Positions 16,011 through 23,424 of a stretch of DNA of 64,000 nucleotides are shown piece by piece. Within the stretch, counting starts at the first letter, position 1. Every line of letters starts with the position of its first letter. A program made the position numbers and the translations under genes. Origin of the DNA: Maribellus maritimus. GTDB taxonomy: Bacteria > Bacteroidota > Bacteroidia > Bacteroidales > Prolixibacteraceae. The notes under the pieces are model-generated. The model ran no database searches, had not been told where the DNA came from, and saw only the letters and a list, made by a program, of their open reading frames with translations. The stretch lies in NCBI RefSeq assembly GCF_022267315.1, contig NZ_JAIKLE010000002.1:1-64000 (forward strand), given 5' to 3'.

Positions 16011-16595
16011 TTAGTTCAAGATAAAAAGCAATATTGCTGAAATATTCTCTATGCCGAGTTCTTTTTTTATATTTTTAAGTGCTTCGCTTAAATGATTTTC
16101 AACGGTTTTTGGGGAAATTTTTAATTGTCTGGCAATTTCCTTTAGAGAAAGATCCTCTTTTTTCTTTTTAATCAATATTTCTTTCTGCCGTGGGGGAAGT
16201 TGATTGATAACAGTTTCTACTTTATCGAGCAGCATCTGATAATTAAGCCGCTCGTCCACATCATTTGTAAAATCAATAGCTTCTTCGATAATATGATGTT
16301 TGTATTCCTGCTGTTTTGTGGTACGTTCAAAATGCTCGAGTATTTGGTGGTAAGCAATTTTGAAAAGATAGGCCTTAAAGGATAATTCAGGTTTTAGATT
16401 TTTTCGCGTTCGCCATACTGTCAGAAATACCTCCTGCACAATTTCTTCTGCCTCTTCTTTCATTTTTAAATAACCGAAAACAAAGCCATAAAGCCTGTTC
16501 CCGTAAATGGAAAAAAGCTCATCGAAGGCAGTAGGAGCACCATGTTTTAAGGCCTTAACCAATTTATCTACATCCTTTTCATCCTGAATCTTCAA
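16011..16595 (-). CDS. ECF RNA polymerase sigma factor (PUL1)
   Basis: A 194-aa sigma-70 family ECF factor. Region 2 spans about residues 20-90 (FDELFSIYGNRLYGFVFGYL, EEAEEIVQEVFLTVWRTR), and region 4 spans about 130-185 (LPPRQKEILIKKKKEDLSL in part, LKEIARQLKISPKTVENHLSEAL in part) with a complete helix-turn-helix. It starts at a TTG (16593-16595); no in-frame ATG gives region 2 intact. It should direct polymerase to the susC promoter once released by FecR. A 245-base AT-rich gap without a gene separates it from fecR. Confidence 0.9.
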   Translation of the reverse strand: MKIQDEKDVDKLVKALKHGAPTAFDELFSIYGNRLYGFVFGYLKMKEEAEEIVQEVFLTVWRTRKNLKPELSFKAYLFKIAYHQILEHFERTTKQQEYKHHIIEEAIDFTNDVDERLNYQMLLDKVETVINQLPPRQKEILIKKKKEDLSLKEIARQLKISPKTVENHLSEALKNIKKELGIENISAILLFILN

Positions 16596-16763
16596 TTTGT
16601 AATATGGCTTTTGAAATGTTAAAAGAAACCAAATTTAAATTACTTTTTGTAAAAATGAATCATCAAAATTATTAGAGAACCAAAAAATAATATTGTTTTC
16701 AGATGGGATTGAAACGATTTAGCATTTTTTCTTTTATCTGACGGAATGGTATTGATTCTGTTT

Positions 16764-17510
16764 TTATGCCAATATCATATCTACTCCGGCATTTTTTAGT
16801 TCTTTTTGAAAAGCAGAATCCAGCTCATTGTTGGTGGCGACATGTTGAATATCTTTTGGAAAGCAAATATTGGTTAGTTCGGTTTGACCAAATTTGCTTG
16901 AATCAGAAACAATAAAAACATCTCTGGCTTTTTGAATGATGTAACTCGAAATTTCAGCCCTGAATAAGTCGCGAATGGTAAAACCTGCATCATTGGAATA
17001 TCCATCAATTCCAATAAATGCTTTATCAATATTTATCTGGTCGATACATGCTTTTGTAATTTTTCCAACAAGCGTTTCGCTGTCGTGTTGGTAAACCCCG
17101 CCCAATATAATTATATTGGCCTGTTCATTTTTGCGAAATTGACGAGCAATATAAACATTGGTGGTTATTATGGTTACTCTTTTTATTTTTAGAAGTTCTC
17201 GCGCCAGCAGTACATTTACAGAGCCTGATTCAATTAAAATCGTTTCACCTTCGCTTACATAAGAAGCAACTTTTTTGGCAATACGAAGTTTTTTCTCGTA
17301 GTTTACTCCCAGCCGGTTGGTTAAATCGTCAGCGTCTTTTAAAACTGCACCACCGTGCACGCGTTTTAACAAACCTTCAGCCTCCAGGTAATTTAAATCC
17401 TGCCGGATGGTAACCGATGAAACTTTTAATTTTTCAGTCAGTTCGTTTACTGAAGTCTGGTCATTTTTCCCCAGTATTTTTAGTATTTTGTTTTGTCGTT
17501 CGTTAAGCAT
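16764..17510 (-). CDS. DeoR/GlpR-family sugar-phosphate-responsive repressor
   Basis: A 248-aa repressor. The N-terminal winged helix (residues 1-56; SVNELTEKLKVSSVTIRQDL and LEAEGLLKRVHGGAV) is the DeoR signature. The C-terminal DeoRC sensor (about 75-235) has the ISOCOT-type phosphosugar-binding fold, with EGETILIESGSVNVLLAREL in part, ITTNVYIARQF, and DKAFIGIDGYSNDAGFTI in part. Such regulators usually release DNA on binding a sugar phosphate. It is the last gene of the activase-glycyl radical-ROK operon, adjoining the ROK start without a gap. A strong inverted repeat before the operon (21821-21862) is the obvious operator. The effector is likely the phosphorylated substrate or its product; that is inference. 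Confidence 0.9.
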   Translation of the reverse strand: MLNERQNKILKILGKNDQTSVNELTEKLKVSSVTIRQDLNYLEAEGLLKRVHGGAVLKDADDLTNRLGVNYEKKLRIAKKVASYVSEGETILIESGSVNVLLARELLKIKRVTIITTNVYIARQFRKNEQANIIILGGVYQHDSETLVGKITKACIDQINIDKAFIGIDGYSNDAGFTIRDLFRAEISSYIIQKARDVFIVSDSSKFGQTELTNICFPKDIQHVATNNELDSAFQKELKNAGVDMILA

Positions 17511-18470
17511 TTATTCTAATGTTAGTGCAGCCGCGCCAATTACACCTGCGTCGGCACCAATGTTGGAAATAACTATTTTTATCGGATCAAAAATCATATC
17601 TCGGGCAAGTTCATAGAACGTTGCTTTTATTTTGTGAAGATAAAAGTCGCCCCAATTAGTCAATCCTCCCCCCAGAACAATAAGTGGCGGATTTAAAGTC
17701 TGAAAAATATTATAAATTCCCAAACCTACATAATATGCACTATCGGAAATTATTTCTTTTGAAACCGGATCGTCCATATCCAGGCCTTTCTTCAGATATT
17801 GTCCGCTTAACTTTGAAATATCAAAATGGGGAGGAATATTGAGTTTGCTTTTTTTCCCTTCTTTTATTTTTTTATGATAAAGGAAGGGCAGTGCCATTCC
17901 GCAAGCCAGGGCCATAAGGCAACCTTTGTTTCCGCAAGTGCAAGTGAGTTCGGTGTGTGGCTCAACAATGGTGTGCCCAACCTCACCTGCTGTCCCGGTA
18001 GCCCCGCGGAACAGTTTTTTATTGATTACTATTCCGGCACCAATTCCAGTGCTTATGGTAAGAAACACCATATCATCGTATCCTTTTCCGGCACCAAATT
18101 TATAAGCTCCAAAAGCCTGCGCATTGGCATCGTTGTCCAAAATCACCGGAATTTTAAAATACTTCTGCATCGCGTCTCGTAAGGGGTAATTTTTAAATCC
18201 TTTCAGATTGGAAGTGGTAATAATTACACCGTCGCGAAAACGAATGTGTCCTGCGCAACCCATCCCGATTCCCACCAAATCGGTTTCCTGAAGTTGGTTT
18301 CGCTGAATGAGTTCTTTGATTTGTTGGGCTACGAGCTTTACAAGACCGTCTTCCTTTAAATTGACATGTGCACAGGTATTGATTTTGTCAATAATTTTTC
18401 CTTTGGTGTTTACCAGGGCGATGGCGCATTTTGTACCGCCAATATCAACTCCGCAAAGCAGTTTTTCCAT
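17511..18470 (-). CDS. ROK-family sugar kinase with altered C1-contact residue
   Basis: A 319-aa ROK kinase that should transfer phosphate from ATP to the 6-hydroxyl of a hexose-like substrate. Motifs: phosphate-binding loop GVDIGGTKCAIALV (residues 7-20), catalytic Asp114 in LDNDANAQAFG, substrate and zinc histidine in GEVGHTIVEP (H166), and the zinc cysteines C177, C179 and C184. The consensus CxCGxxGCxE normally ends in glutamate, which in ROK structures contacts the sugar around C1/C2; here the position is Met186 (GCLMALACG). The other active-site residues are intact, so the enzyme is likely active on an unusual substrate. It lies between the glycyl radical enzyme and the repressor gene, four bases from the former. 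Confidence 0.9.
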   Translation of the reverse strand: MEKLLCGVDIGGTKCAIALVNTKGKIIDKINTCAHVNLKEDGLVKLVAQQIKELIQRNQLQETDLVGIGMGCAGHIRFRDGVIITTSNLKGFKNYPLRDAMQKYFKIPVILDNDANAQAFGAYKFGAGKGYDDMVFLTISTGIGAGIVINKKLFRGATGTAGEVGHTIVEPHTELTCTCGNKGCLMALACGMALPFLYHKKIKEGKKSKLNIPPHFDISKLSGQYLKKGLDMDDPVSKEIISDSAYYVGLGIYNIFQTLNPPLIVLGGGLTNWGDFYLHKIKATFYELARDMIFDPIKIVISNIGADAGVIGAAALTLE

Positions 18471-18474
18471 TGGT

Positions 18475-20895
18475 TTAAAAGTTTAGTGAATGTTCAGTTC
18501 GTGCGATTATATCATCTTGAGTATCCGGTGATAATGTAGTAAAAAAAGCAGAATAACCCGCCACACGTACAATCAGGTCGCGGTATTTTTCGGGATTCTT
18601 TTTGGCTGCCAAAAGTGTTTCCCTGGAAACAATATTATACTGCACATGCCATCCTTTTAAATCGGTAAAAAAAGTTCTGATTACCGAAATCAGTTTTTCT
18701 TTGTCAGTATCTTTTTGGATAGTTGCCGGAGATAATTTCTGATTTAACAATACACCTCCCATAATTTTTTTAGTCGGAAGTTTCGCTACCGATTTAAAAA
18801 CTGCTGTTGGTCCGAGAATATCGGTTCCTGACGAGGGCGAACTTCCTTCAGCTACCGGTGTAAATGCTTTTCTTCCGTCGGGTGTTGCCGGAACAACTGC
18901 TCCGTTTGGAACATTCGCTGAAATGCTTGATGTGCCTGCATAATAACGACATCCAATGGGACCCCGGTTGTAGCGCGTGGTATGGTATTTTTCAATTTCT
19001 TCAATAAATTCGAGGTAAGCATCTTTAAGTAAAATATCTACATAATCGTCGTCGTTTCCGTATTTGGGCGCAAAATTTAACAGAAGTTGTCGTGTCTTTT
19101 CTCCTTCAATACCTTCGAAGTTGGTTTCAATGGTATGTAATAATTGCTCTTTTGAAATCCGTTTTTCCTCAAAAACCAGTTTTTTGATGGCAGCCAGCGA
19201 ATTTCCGAGGTTGGCAATCCCTACTTGTAATCCGGAAACAAAATCGTATTTCGAGCCGCCTTCCTTAATTGTTTTTCCACGCGGAATACAACGGTCAACA
19301 AAGGCCGAGCACAAAATATCCGGCACATTTTCTTCCAGCGCCGTATCCACAGCAGCATCAATTTCAATCGTTTTTTTTGCGTAAAATTTTATCTGGTGTT
19401 GCCAGGCTTTATACAGGTCATCGAATGTTTCAAAATCCAGAAAATTTCCGGTTCCCTTACAGAAGGTTTTTCCCGTTTGTTTATCCAGACCATCATACAT
19501 TGAAGCCAGGAAAACGCGCATGAAATTTAAAAAACTCATGCCGGTGCAACGGTAACCCCATTTGCCGGGAACAGCAATTTCAATACAACCAATTGCGGAG
19601 TAATTCATGGCATCTTCTTCTTCAACACCGAGATTTAGAAGACCGGGAATCACAATTTCATCGTTGTTAAAGGAAGGCATACCAAAACCTTTTTCAATGA
19701 TCCGCATGCATTCCATCATAAATATCTGGTTGATATTTTTATGAAAACGAACCGAAAGGTTGGGCTGCGTTAGTTTCATTTTTCCAACCGAGTCAAGAAT
19801 TAAAAAGCTAAGTTCGTTGACCGCATCTTTTCCTTCAGTTGTCTGTCCGCCGATGGTTACATTCTGGTAAAGCGGGCCACCAGCCGAAAATCGTGTATGC
19901 GACCATGGGCGGATTTTATTGATTGACAGCAATTTTATCCAGGTGTTTTCCAACAACTCCGAAGCAAATTCTTCTGTAATTTTTCCGGTTATTTTATCGT
20001 GGTAATAGAAAGGGAACAGGTATTGATCCATTCGTCCCAGCGATACACTGTGGCCGTTACTTTCAATTTGTAAAACCAACTGCACAAAATAGGCGAGCTG
20101 CAATGCCTGATAAAAATCTGTCGGTGGATTTTCTGTAATAGCAGCACAGTTTTCCGCTATCTTTTTTAGTTCTTCCGATTTTTTTTCATCTGCCTCAAGC
20201 AAAAACATTGAAGTGGCTAAATAATGGAATCTTTTTATAAATGACTGAAAGGCTTTTATTGAAATTGAGAGAGCATTATAAAAATGATCTTTTTTAACGC
20301 CTTCCAATTTTGTACGGTCTGTTTTTTTATGATAATGTCTTATTTCTTCAAGATAGCCTTTTAATCCTATCTTTAGTATTTTGTAGAAGTCAACAGCAAT
20401 GTGTGCATCGCCCGAAGTAAGGTTTCCCGTCGCTTTTATGATAGCTGAATCCTGCAAATCGCGTAATTCCTGCGACATGAGTGCACGTCCCCGGTCCCAA
20501 AGTACTTTCCCTTTCCACCACTTTGCAATTTCGTTTAGTTCCTTTTTATGTTCATCTGTGATAAAAAATGCATCGCCCGGACGTTTGTCCAGCTCATCCA
20601 TTTCGTTTGGAAGCCAGTCGACAGCATATTCCGGAAAAATGGGAGCTGCGCGGTGTTGCGACGACTGATTTCCCACAATCAACTCTCCGTCGTCGATAAA
20701 AATTGTCATTTCTTTCAGCGTTTTTTCTAAAGCCAATGCACGTTTAATTATTACCGGCTGGTCTTCGTTATCCTGATAAATCTGGGTATAAAACTTTGCC
20801 CGTTCGGTACAAACCGATGGTTTTGAGCTTATCACTTTTTCGCGAAGATTTGCAATCCTTTGGGTTACCTGAGTTGATTTAATTTCTGTTTGCAT
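18475..20895 (-). CDS. ybiW: YbiW-like glycyl radical enzyme (predicted anhydrohexitol-6-phosphate lyase)
   Basis: An 806-aa glycyl radical enzyme from the ATG at 20895, which has a GGAGG Shine-Dalgarno 6 bases upstream, rare in this genome. The active-site cysteine is C437 in SAIGCIEIAVPGKWG, followed by the catalytic-base glutamate E439. The radical glycine is G780 in RVAGYSAFF near the C-terminus. Cys-Ile-Glu, not Cys-Cys, rules out pyruvate formate-lyase; GCIE is followed by IA, unlike the choline, glycerol and hydroxyproline enzymes. Long blocks (CTERAKFYT, LIVGNQSS, APIFPEY, SGDAHIAV, QIESNGHSVS, IGGQ, GYRCTGMSF, GWHVQYNIVSRETLL, LSPDTQDDIIARTEH) match E. coli YbiW as I remember it. YbiW is reported to open 1,5-anhydroglucitol-6-phosphate to 1-deoxyfructose-6-phosphate; its relative PflD acts on the manno epimer. 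The exact epimer here is undecided. Confidence 0.85.
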   Translation of the reverse strand: MQTEIKSTQVTQRIANLREKVISSKPSVCTERAKFYTQIYQDNEDQPVIIKRALALEKTLKEMTIFIDDGELIVGNQSSQHRAAPIFPEYAVDWLPNEMDELDKRPGDAFFITDEHKKELNEIAKWWKGKVLWDRGRALMSQELRDLQDSAIIKATGNLTSGDAHIAVDFYKILKIGLKGYLEEIRHYHKKTDRTKLEGVKKDHFYNALSISIKAFQSFIKRFHYLATSMFLLEADEKKSEELKKIAENCAAITENPPTDFYQALQLAYFVQLVLQIESNGHSVSLGRMDQYLFPFYYHDKITGKITEEFASELLENTWIKLLSINKIRPWSHTRFSAGGPLYQNVTIGGQTTEGKDAVNELSFLILDSVGKMKLTQPNLSVRFHKNINQIFMMECMRIIEKGFGMPSFNNDEIVIPGLLNLGVEEEDAMNYSAIGCIEIAVPGKWGYRCTGMSFLNFMRVFLASMYDGLDKQTGKTFCKGTGNFLDFETFDDLYKAWQHQIKFYAKKTIEIDAAVDTALEENVPDILCSAFVDRCIPRGKTIKEGGSKYDFVSGLQVGIANLGNSLAAIKKLVFEEKRISKEQLLHTIETNFEGIEGEKTRQLLLNFAPKYGNDDDYVDILLKDAYLEFIEEIEKYHTTRYNRGPIGCRYYAGTSSISANVPNGAVVPATPDGRKAFTPVAEGSSPSSGTDILGPTAVFKSVAKLPTKKIMGGVLLNQKLSPATIQKDTDKEKLISVIRTFFTDLKGWHVQYNIVSRETLLAAKKNPEKYRDLIVRVAGYSAFFTTLSPDTQDDIIARTEHSLNF

Positions 20896-20896
20896 T

Positions 20897-21784
20897 TTAA
20901 CCTCCAATTTTTGTCCGAAACCCTTTTGATTCTGCGTATTTCATATATGATTCCAGTTCGTCATCTTCTGTCTTTTTTGTATTTTTCATTAGATAGGGAA
21001 TGCCAAGCATCTTGTATTTTTCGACACCAAAAGTGTGATAGGGCAGAAAGTTTATCTCCCTGGCATTTTTTAACGATGAAACAAAATCTATCATTTTAGT
21101 CATTTCTTTTTCTGAATGATTAAAGCCCGGAATTACCGGAATACGGATAATGTATTTTGCTCCTGAGTTGTCCAGTTTTAACATGTTGGTCATTACCAGA
21201 GAAACATTACCTCCCGTGTATTTTTTAAATTTTTCTTTGTTTGTGTGCTTTAAGTCTGCTAAAAATGTGTCAACCAGAGTCAGATGTCGCTCTATTTTGT
21301 CCCATTTTACATGCAATGTGGTTTCTACATTCACATTAATTTTTTTCTCTTTCAGTAATTGTAAAAGATTGGTCAAACTTTCTCCCTGTGCAAATGGTTC
21401 ACCTCCGGAAAGCGTTACACCGCCATTTTTACCGAAAAAAAGAATGTCTTTTTCTATTTCAACAAGAATTTCGGCTGCTGTTTTGTTTTCGCCGGAAATG
21501 GTTAGCGCTTTTGAAAGGCAGGTGTTTTTAAGTTTTTCAGGATTTTCGATTAAATCGCGGTTAATCTGAATTCCATCCTTTGTTTTTGAAATGGCTTTTT
21601 TTTCCGCCAGAATACAATCACCAAAATTTTTGCAGAATTTTTTTTTATACAAAACGCTGTAATCAAAGGACTGACTTTCAGGATTACTACACCACCAGCA
21701 ACTCAGCGGACAACCTTTGTAAAAGATGACAGTCCGGATGCCATTCCCGTCGTGGGTAGAAAATCGCTGAACATTAAAAATCAT
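20897..21784 (-). CDS. ybiY: Glycyl radical enzyme activating radical SAM protein
   Basis: A 295-aa radical SAM activase that abstracts hydrogen from the glycine of the adjacent enzyme. It starts at the ATG at 21784 (MIFNVQRFSTHDGNGIRTV), not the upstream TTG at 21811. The SAM cluster cysteines are C25, C29 and C32 (GCPLSCWWCSNPES); the GGE motif is in VTLSGGEPFAQGES. The insert that in most non-PFL activases carries two extra 4Fe-4S clusters retains only C51, C57 and C89, so at most one incomplete extra cluster is possible. From memory E. coli YbiY is also cysteine-poor there. It is the first gene of the operon, ending one base before the glycyl radical enzyme ATG. Confidence 0.9.
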   Translation of the reverse strand: MIFNVQRFSTHDGNGIRTVIFYKGCPLSCWWCSNPESQSFDYSVLYKKKFCKNFGDCILAEKKAISKTKDGIQINRDLIENPEKLKNTCLSKALTISGENKTAAEILVEIEKDILFFGKNGGVTLSGGEPFAQGESLTNLLQLLKEKKINVNVETTLHVKWDKIERHLTLVDTFLADLKHTNKEKFKKYTGGNVSLVMTNMLKLDNSGAKYIIRIPVIPGFNHSEKEMTKMIDFVSSLKNAREINFLPYHTFGVEKYKMLGIPYLMKNTKKTEDDELESYMKYAESKGFRTKIGG

Positions 21785-21808
21785 GGTTAGTTGTATATTA
21801 ATTTGTTT

Positions 21809-21862
21809 CAAAATTATAAATTATTTTCAAATGAAAGTTTATTTACTTTCGTTTAAAAATAA
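21809..21862 (-). promoter_or_regulatory. Inverted-repeat operator and -7 box of the glycyl radical operon
   Basis: Half-sites of 18 bases at 21821-21838 (inverted) and 21845-21862 (ACTTTCGTTTAAAAATAA) are separated by 6 bases and agree at 16 of 18 positions, both differences being transitions. CTTTCRTTT resembles AgaR/DeoR-type operator cores. A minus-strand TAATTTTG at 21809-21816 fits the Bacteroidota -7 box, placing the dyad over the upstream promoter region and 37 bases before the activase ATG. The DeoR protein of the same operon is the likely ligand. Confidence 0.65.
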
Positions 21863-21927
21863 AATATTGTTGAATAACATGATTTTTCAGGTGGCAAAAG
21901 GGGAAACCTGTGGGGGCGAATTAATTC

Positions 21928-23418
21928 TTATCGTTCTGCATACAACTGTGCCATCATGCCCATTCCCATCTGTGCAATCACCCGGTAATCGCTTTGCTGG
22001 AGTTCTACACCACCGCGATTATCCTGAGCAACACCTTTAAGGAATCCATCAGGAGTAAGGTAGTTCTCCAGGGTTTTCCAACATTTTTCGGCAATCGAGC
22101 GGTATGATTCAGATAAAAATCCGTTGTTTATCCCGGTGAGAATTGCAGCGGAAATTCCTGCAGAACCTGAGGTGTCGGGCAAGCTGTTTGGCTCGTGCAT
22201 AAAACAGTTCCACAGTCCGTCTTTGCGCTGCATGGAAACAGCAATTTTTACAGCTTCTTCAAATTTATCGATAATTTCGTCCACTTTCATTTCATCCATC
22301 AGTTCTGATATTGTGCGTGAAAATCCCAGCAGAGTCCAGGCTGCACCCCGCGCCCAGTTGGGGTAAGTGTATCTTCCTTCGGTGTAGTATCGCAAATTCA
22401 GTTTATTATCATTTATCAATACATACCGGTGTTTTAATTGTTCCAATGCATTTTCCTTTAAGGCTTTATTCTGCCAGATTTTTCCAATTACGGCCATCGG
22501 ATAGGCAACGGTGTAACAACCTTCGGCCGAAACCATTGTTCCATCGATGACCATTCCGTTTTCTTTTTTCATTTCCTGCCACCCTTTTACAACCGTTTTT
22601 AAAATTGGGTGTTCCGGATGCAAACGGGCCAAAGTAGCAAATGGAATGGTTGATTCAATACCATTAACACGGTTGTCGTTGGGTTTACTTCGGGCGTTTT
22701 CGTATACCAGGTTTTGCTTTTTATCAAAATATAAATCGAGATGTTGCTGAATTGCTTTGAGCGCCCTTTTATTATTTTTTTTGCTGAAAATTTGCCATAA
22801 TCCATCGAGTACGGTGCCTTCGCGCCAGCCAAAAGCCTGAGTCGAATTTATTGAAAGAAAACAGTTCAAAAAGTCGTCGATGGTTCCTGTATTGTTTTGT
22901 GAAGAAAGCAAATGAGGCAGAAAAGCTGTGTTGTTCACTTTTGAATCGGGTTGGTTAAAATACCAAAACGGAGTAGAACTTTCAAGGGTAATTTTTATTC
23001 CCTGCCTGTTTATTTCAGGAATATATTTTTTATTGATTTTTACTTCATACGGAACAAGAACAGAGGAAAACTGAATGTCAACCGTTCCCAGTTTTTCTTT
23101 GGAATTGGCAAGTTGGAGGTGAAGCTGTTTTTTATCCCAGATTTCCTGTGCTACTGAAACCCGGAACCACAAGTTTCCGTCAGGTATTTTTTTATCCGGC
23201 TTTACGATAACAGAATCACCGGGAAGCAAACCGGCAGCCGACCATCCAAATGGGATTCTCTGTCCGTCGGGAAGTTCGGGAGACTTAAAATTTAATTGTT
23301 TAAGAACAATCCGCGTAGTCTCTTTATTTTGAGAAAACATTGACATCGCCGGCAAGGGTGAAAGTAAAATTCCAAAACTGCCTAATTGCGCTGTATGTAT
23401 AAAGTCTCGTCGTTTCAT
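21928..23418 (-). CDS. GH88/GH105-like unsaturated uronyl hydrolase
   Basis: A 496-aa secreted protein. The start MKRRDFIHTAQLGSFGILLS is a twin-arginine-type signal. A non-catalytic beta region of about 150 residues precedes the (alpha/alpha)6 six-hairpin barrel (about 190-495). Barrel motifs include WREGTVLDGLW, RVNGIESTIPFATLARL, and YTYPNWARGAAWTLLGFSR, whose WARG block is typical of GH88 and GH105. These enzymes hydrate the 4,5-double bond left on uronic acids by polysaccharide lyases, releasing the terminal sugar. It closes the enzyme block of PUL2, 6 bases after the 580-aa gene. GH154-type relatives cannot be excluded. A weak CAGGT/ACCTG stem follows the stop. Confidence 0.75.
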   Translation of the reverse strand: MKRRDFIHTAQLGSFGILLSPLPAMSMFSQNKETTRIVLKQLNFKSPELPDGQRIPFGWSAAGLLPGDSVIVKPDKKIPDGNLWFRVSVAQEIWDKKQLHLQLANSKEKLGTVDIQFSSVLVPYEVKINKKYIPEINRQGIKITLESSTPFWYFNQPDSKVNNTAFLPHLLSSQNNTGTIDDFLNCFLSINSTQAFGWREGTVLDGLWQIFSKKNNKRALKAIQQHLDLYFDKKQNLVYENARSKPNDNRVNGIESTIPFATLARLHPEHPILKTVVKGWQEMKKENGMVIDGTMVSAEGCYTVAYPMAVIGKIWQNKALKENALEQLKHRYVLINDNKLNLRYYTEGRYTYPNWARGAAWTLLGFSRTISELMDEMKVDEIIDKFEEAVKIAVSMQRKDGLWNCFMHEPNSLPDTSGSAGISAAILTGINNGFLSESYRSIAEKCWKTLENYLTPDGFLKGVAQDNRGGVELQQSDYRVIAQMGMGMMAQLYAER

Positions 23419-23424
23419 GTTTTT

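Noticed and set aside
18475-20895. Pyruvate formate-lyase or choline/glycerol-type glycyl radical enzyme
   Set aside because: The active site has a single cysteine in GCIE followed by IAVPGKWG, not Cys-Cys or GCVEP, and no microcompartment, pduP-like or formate transporter genes are nearby.
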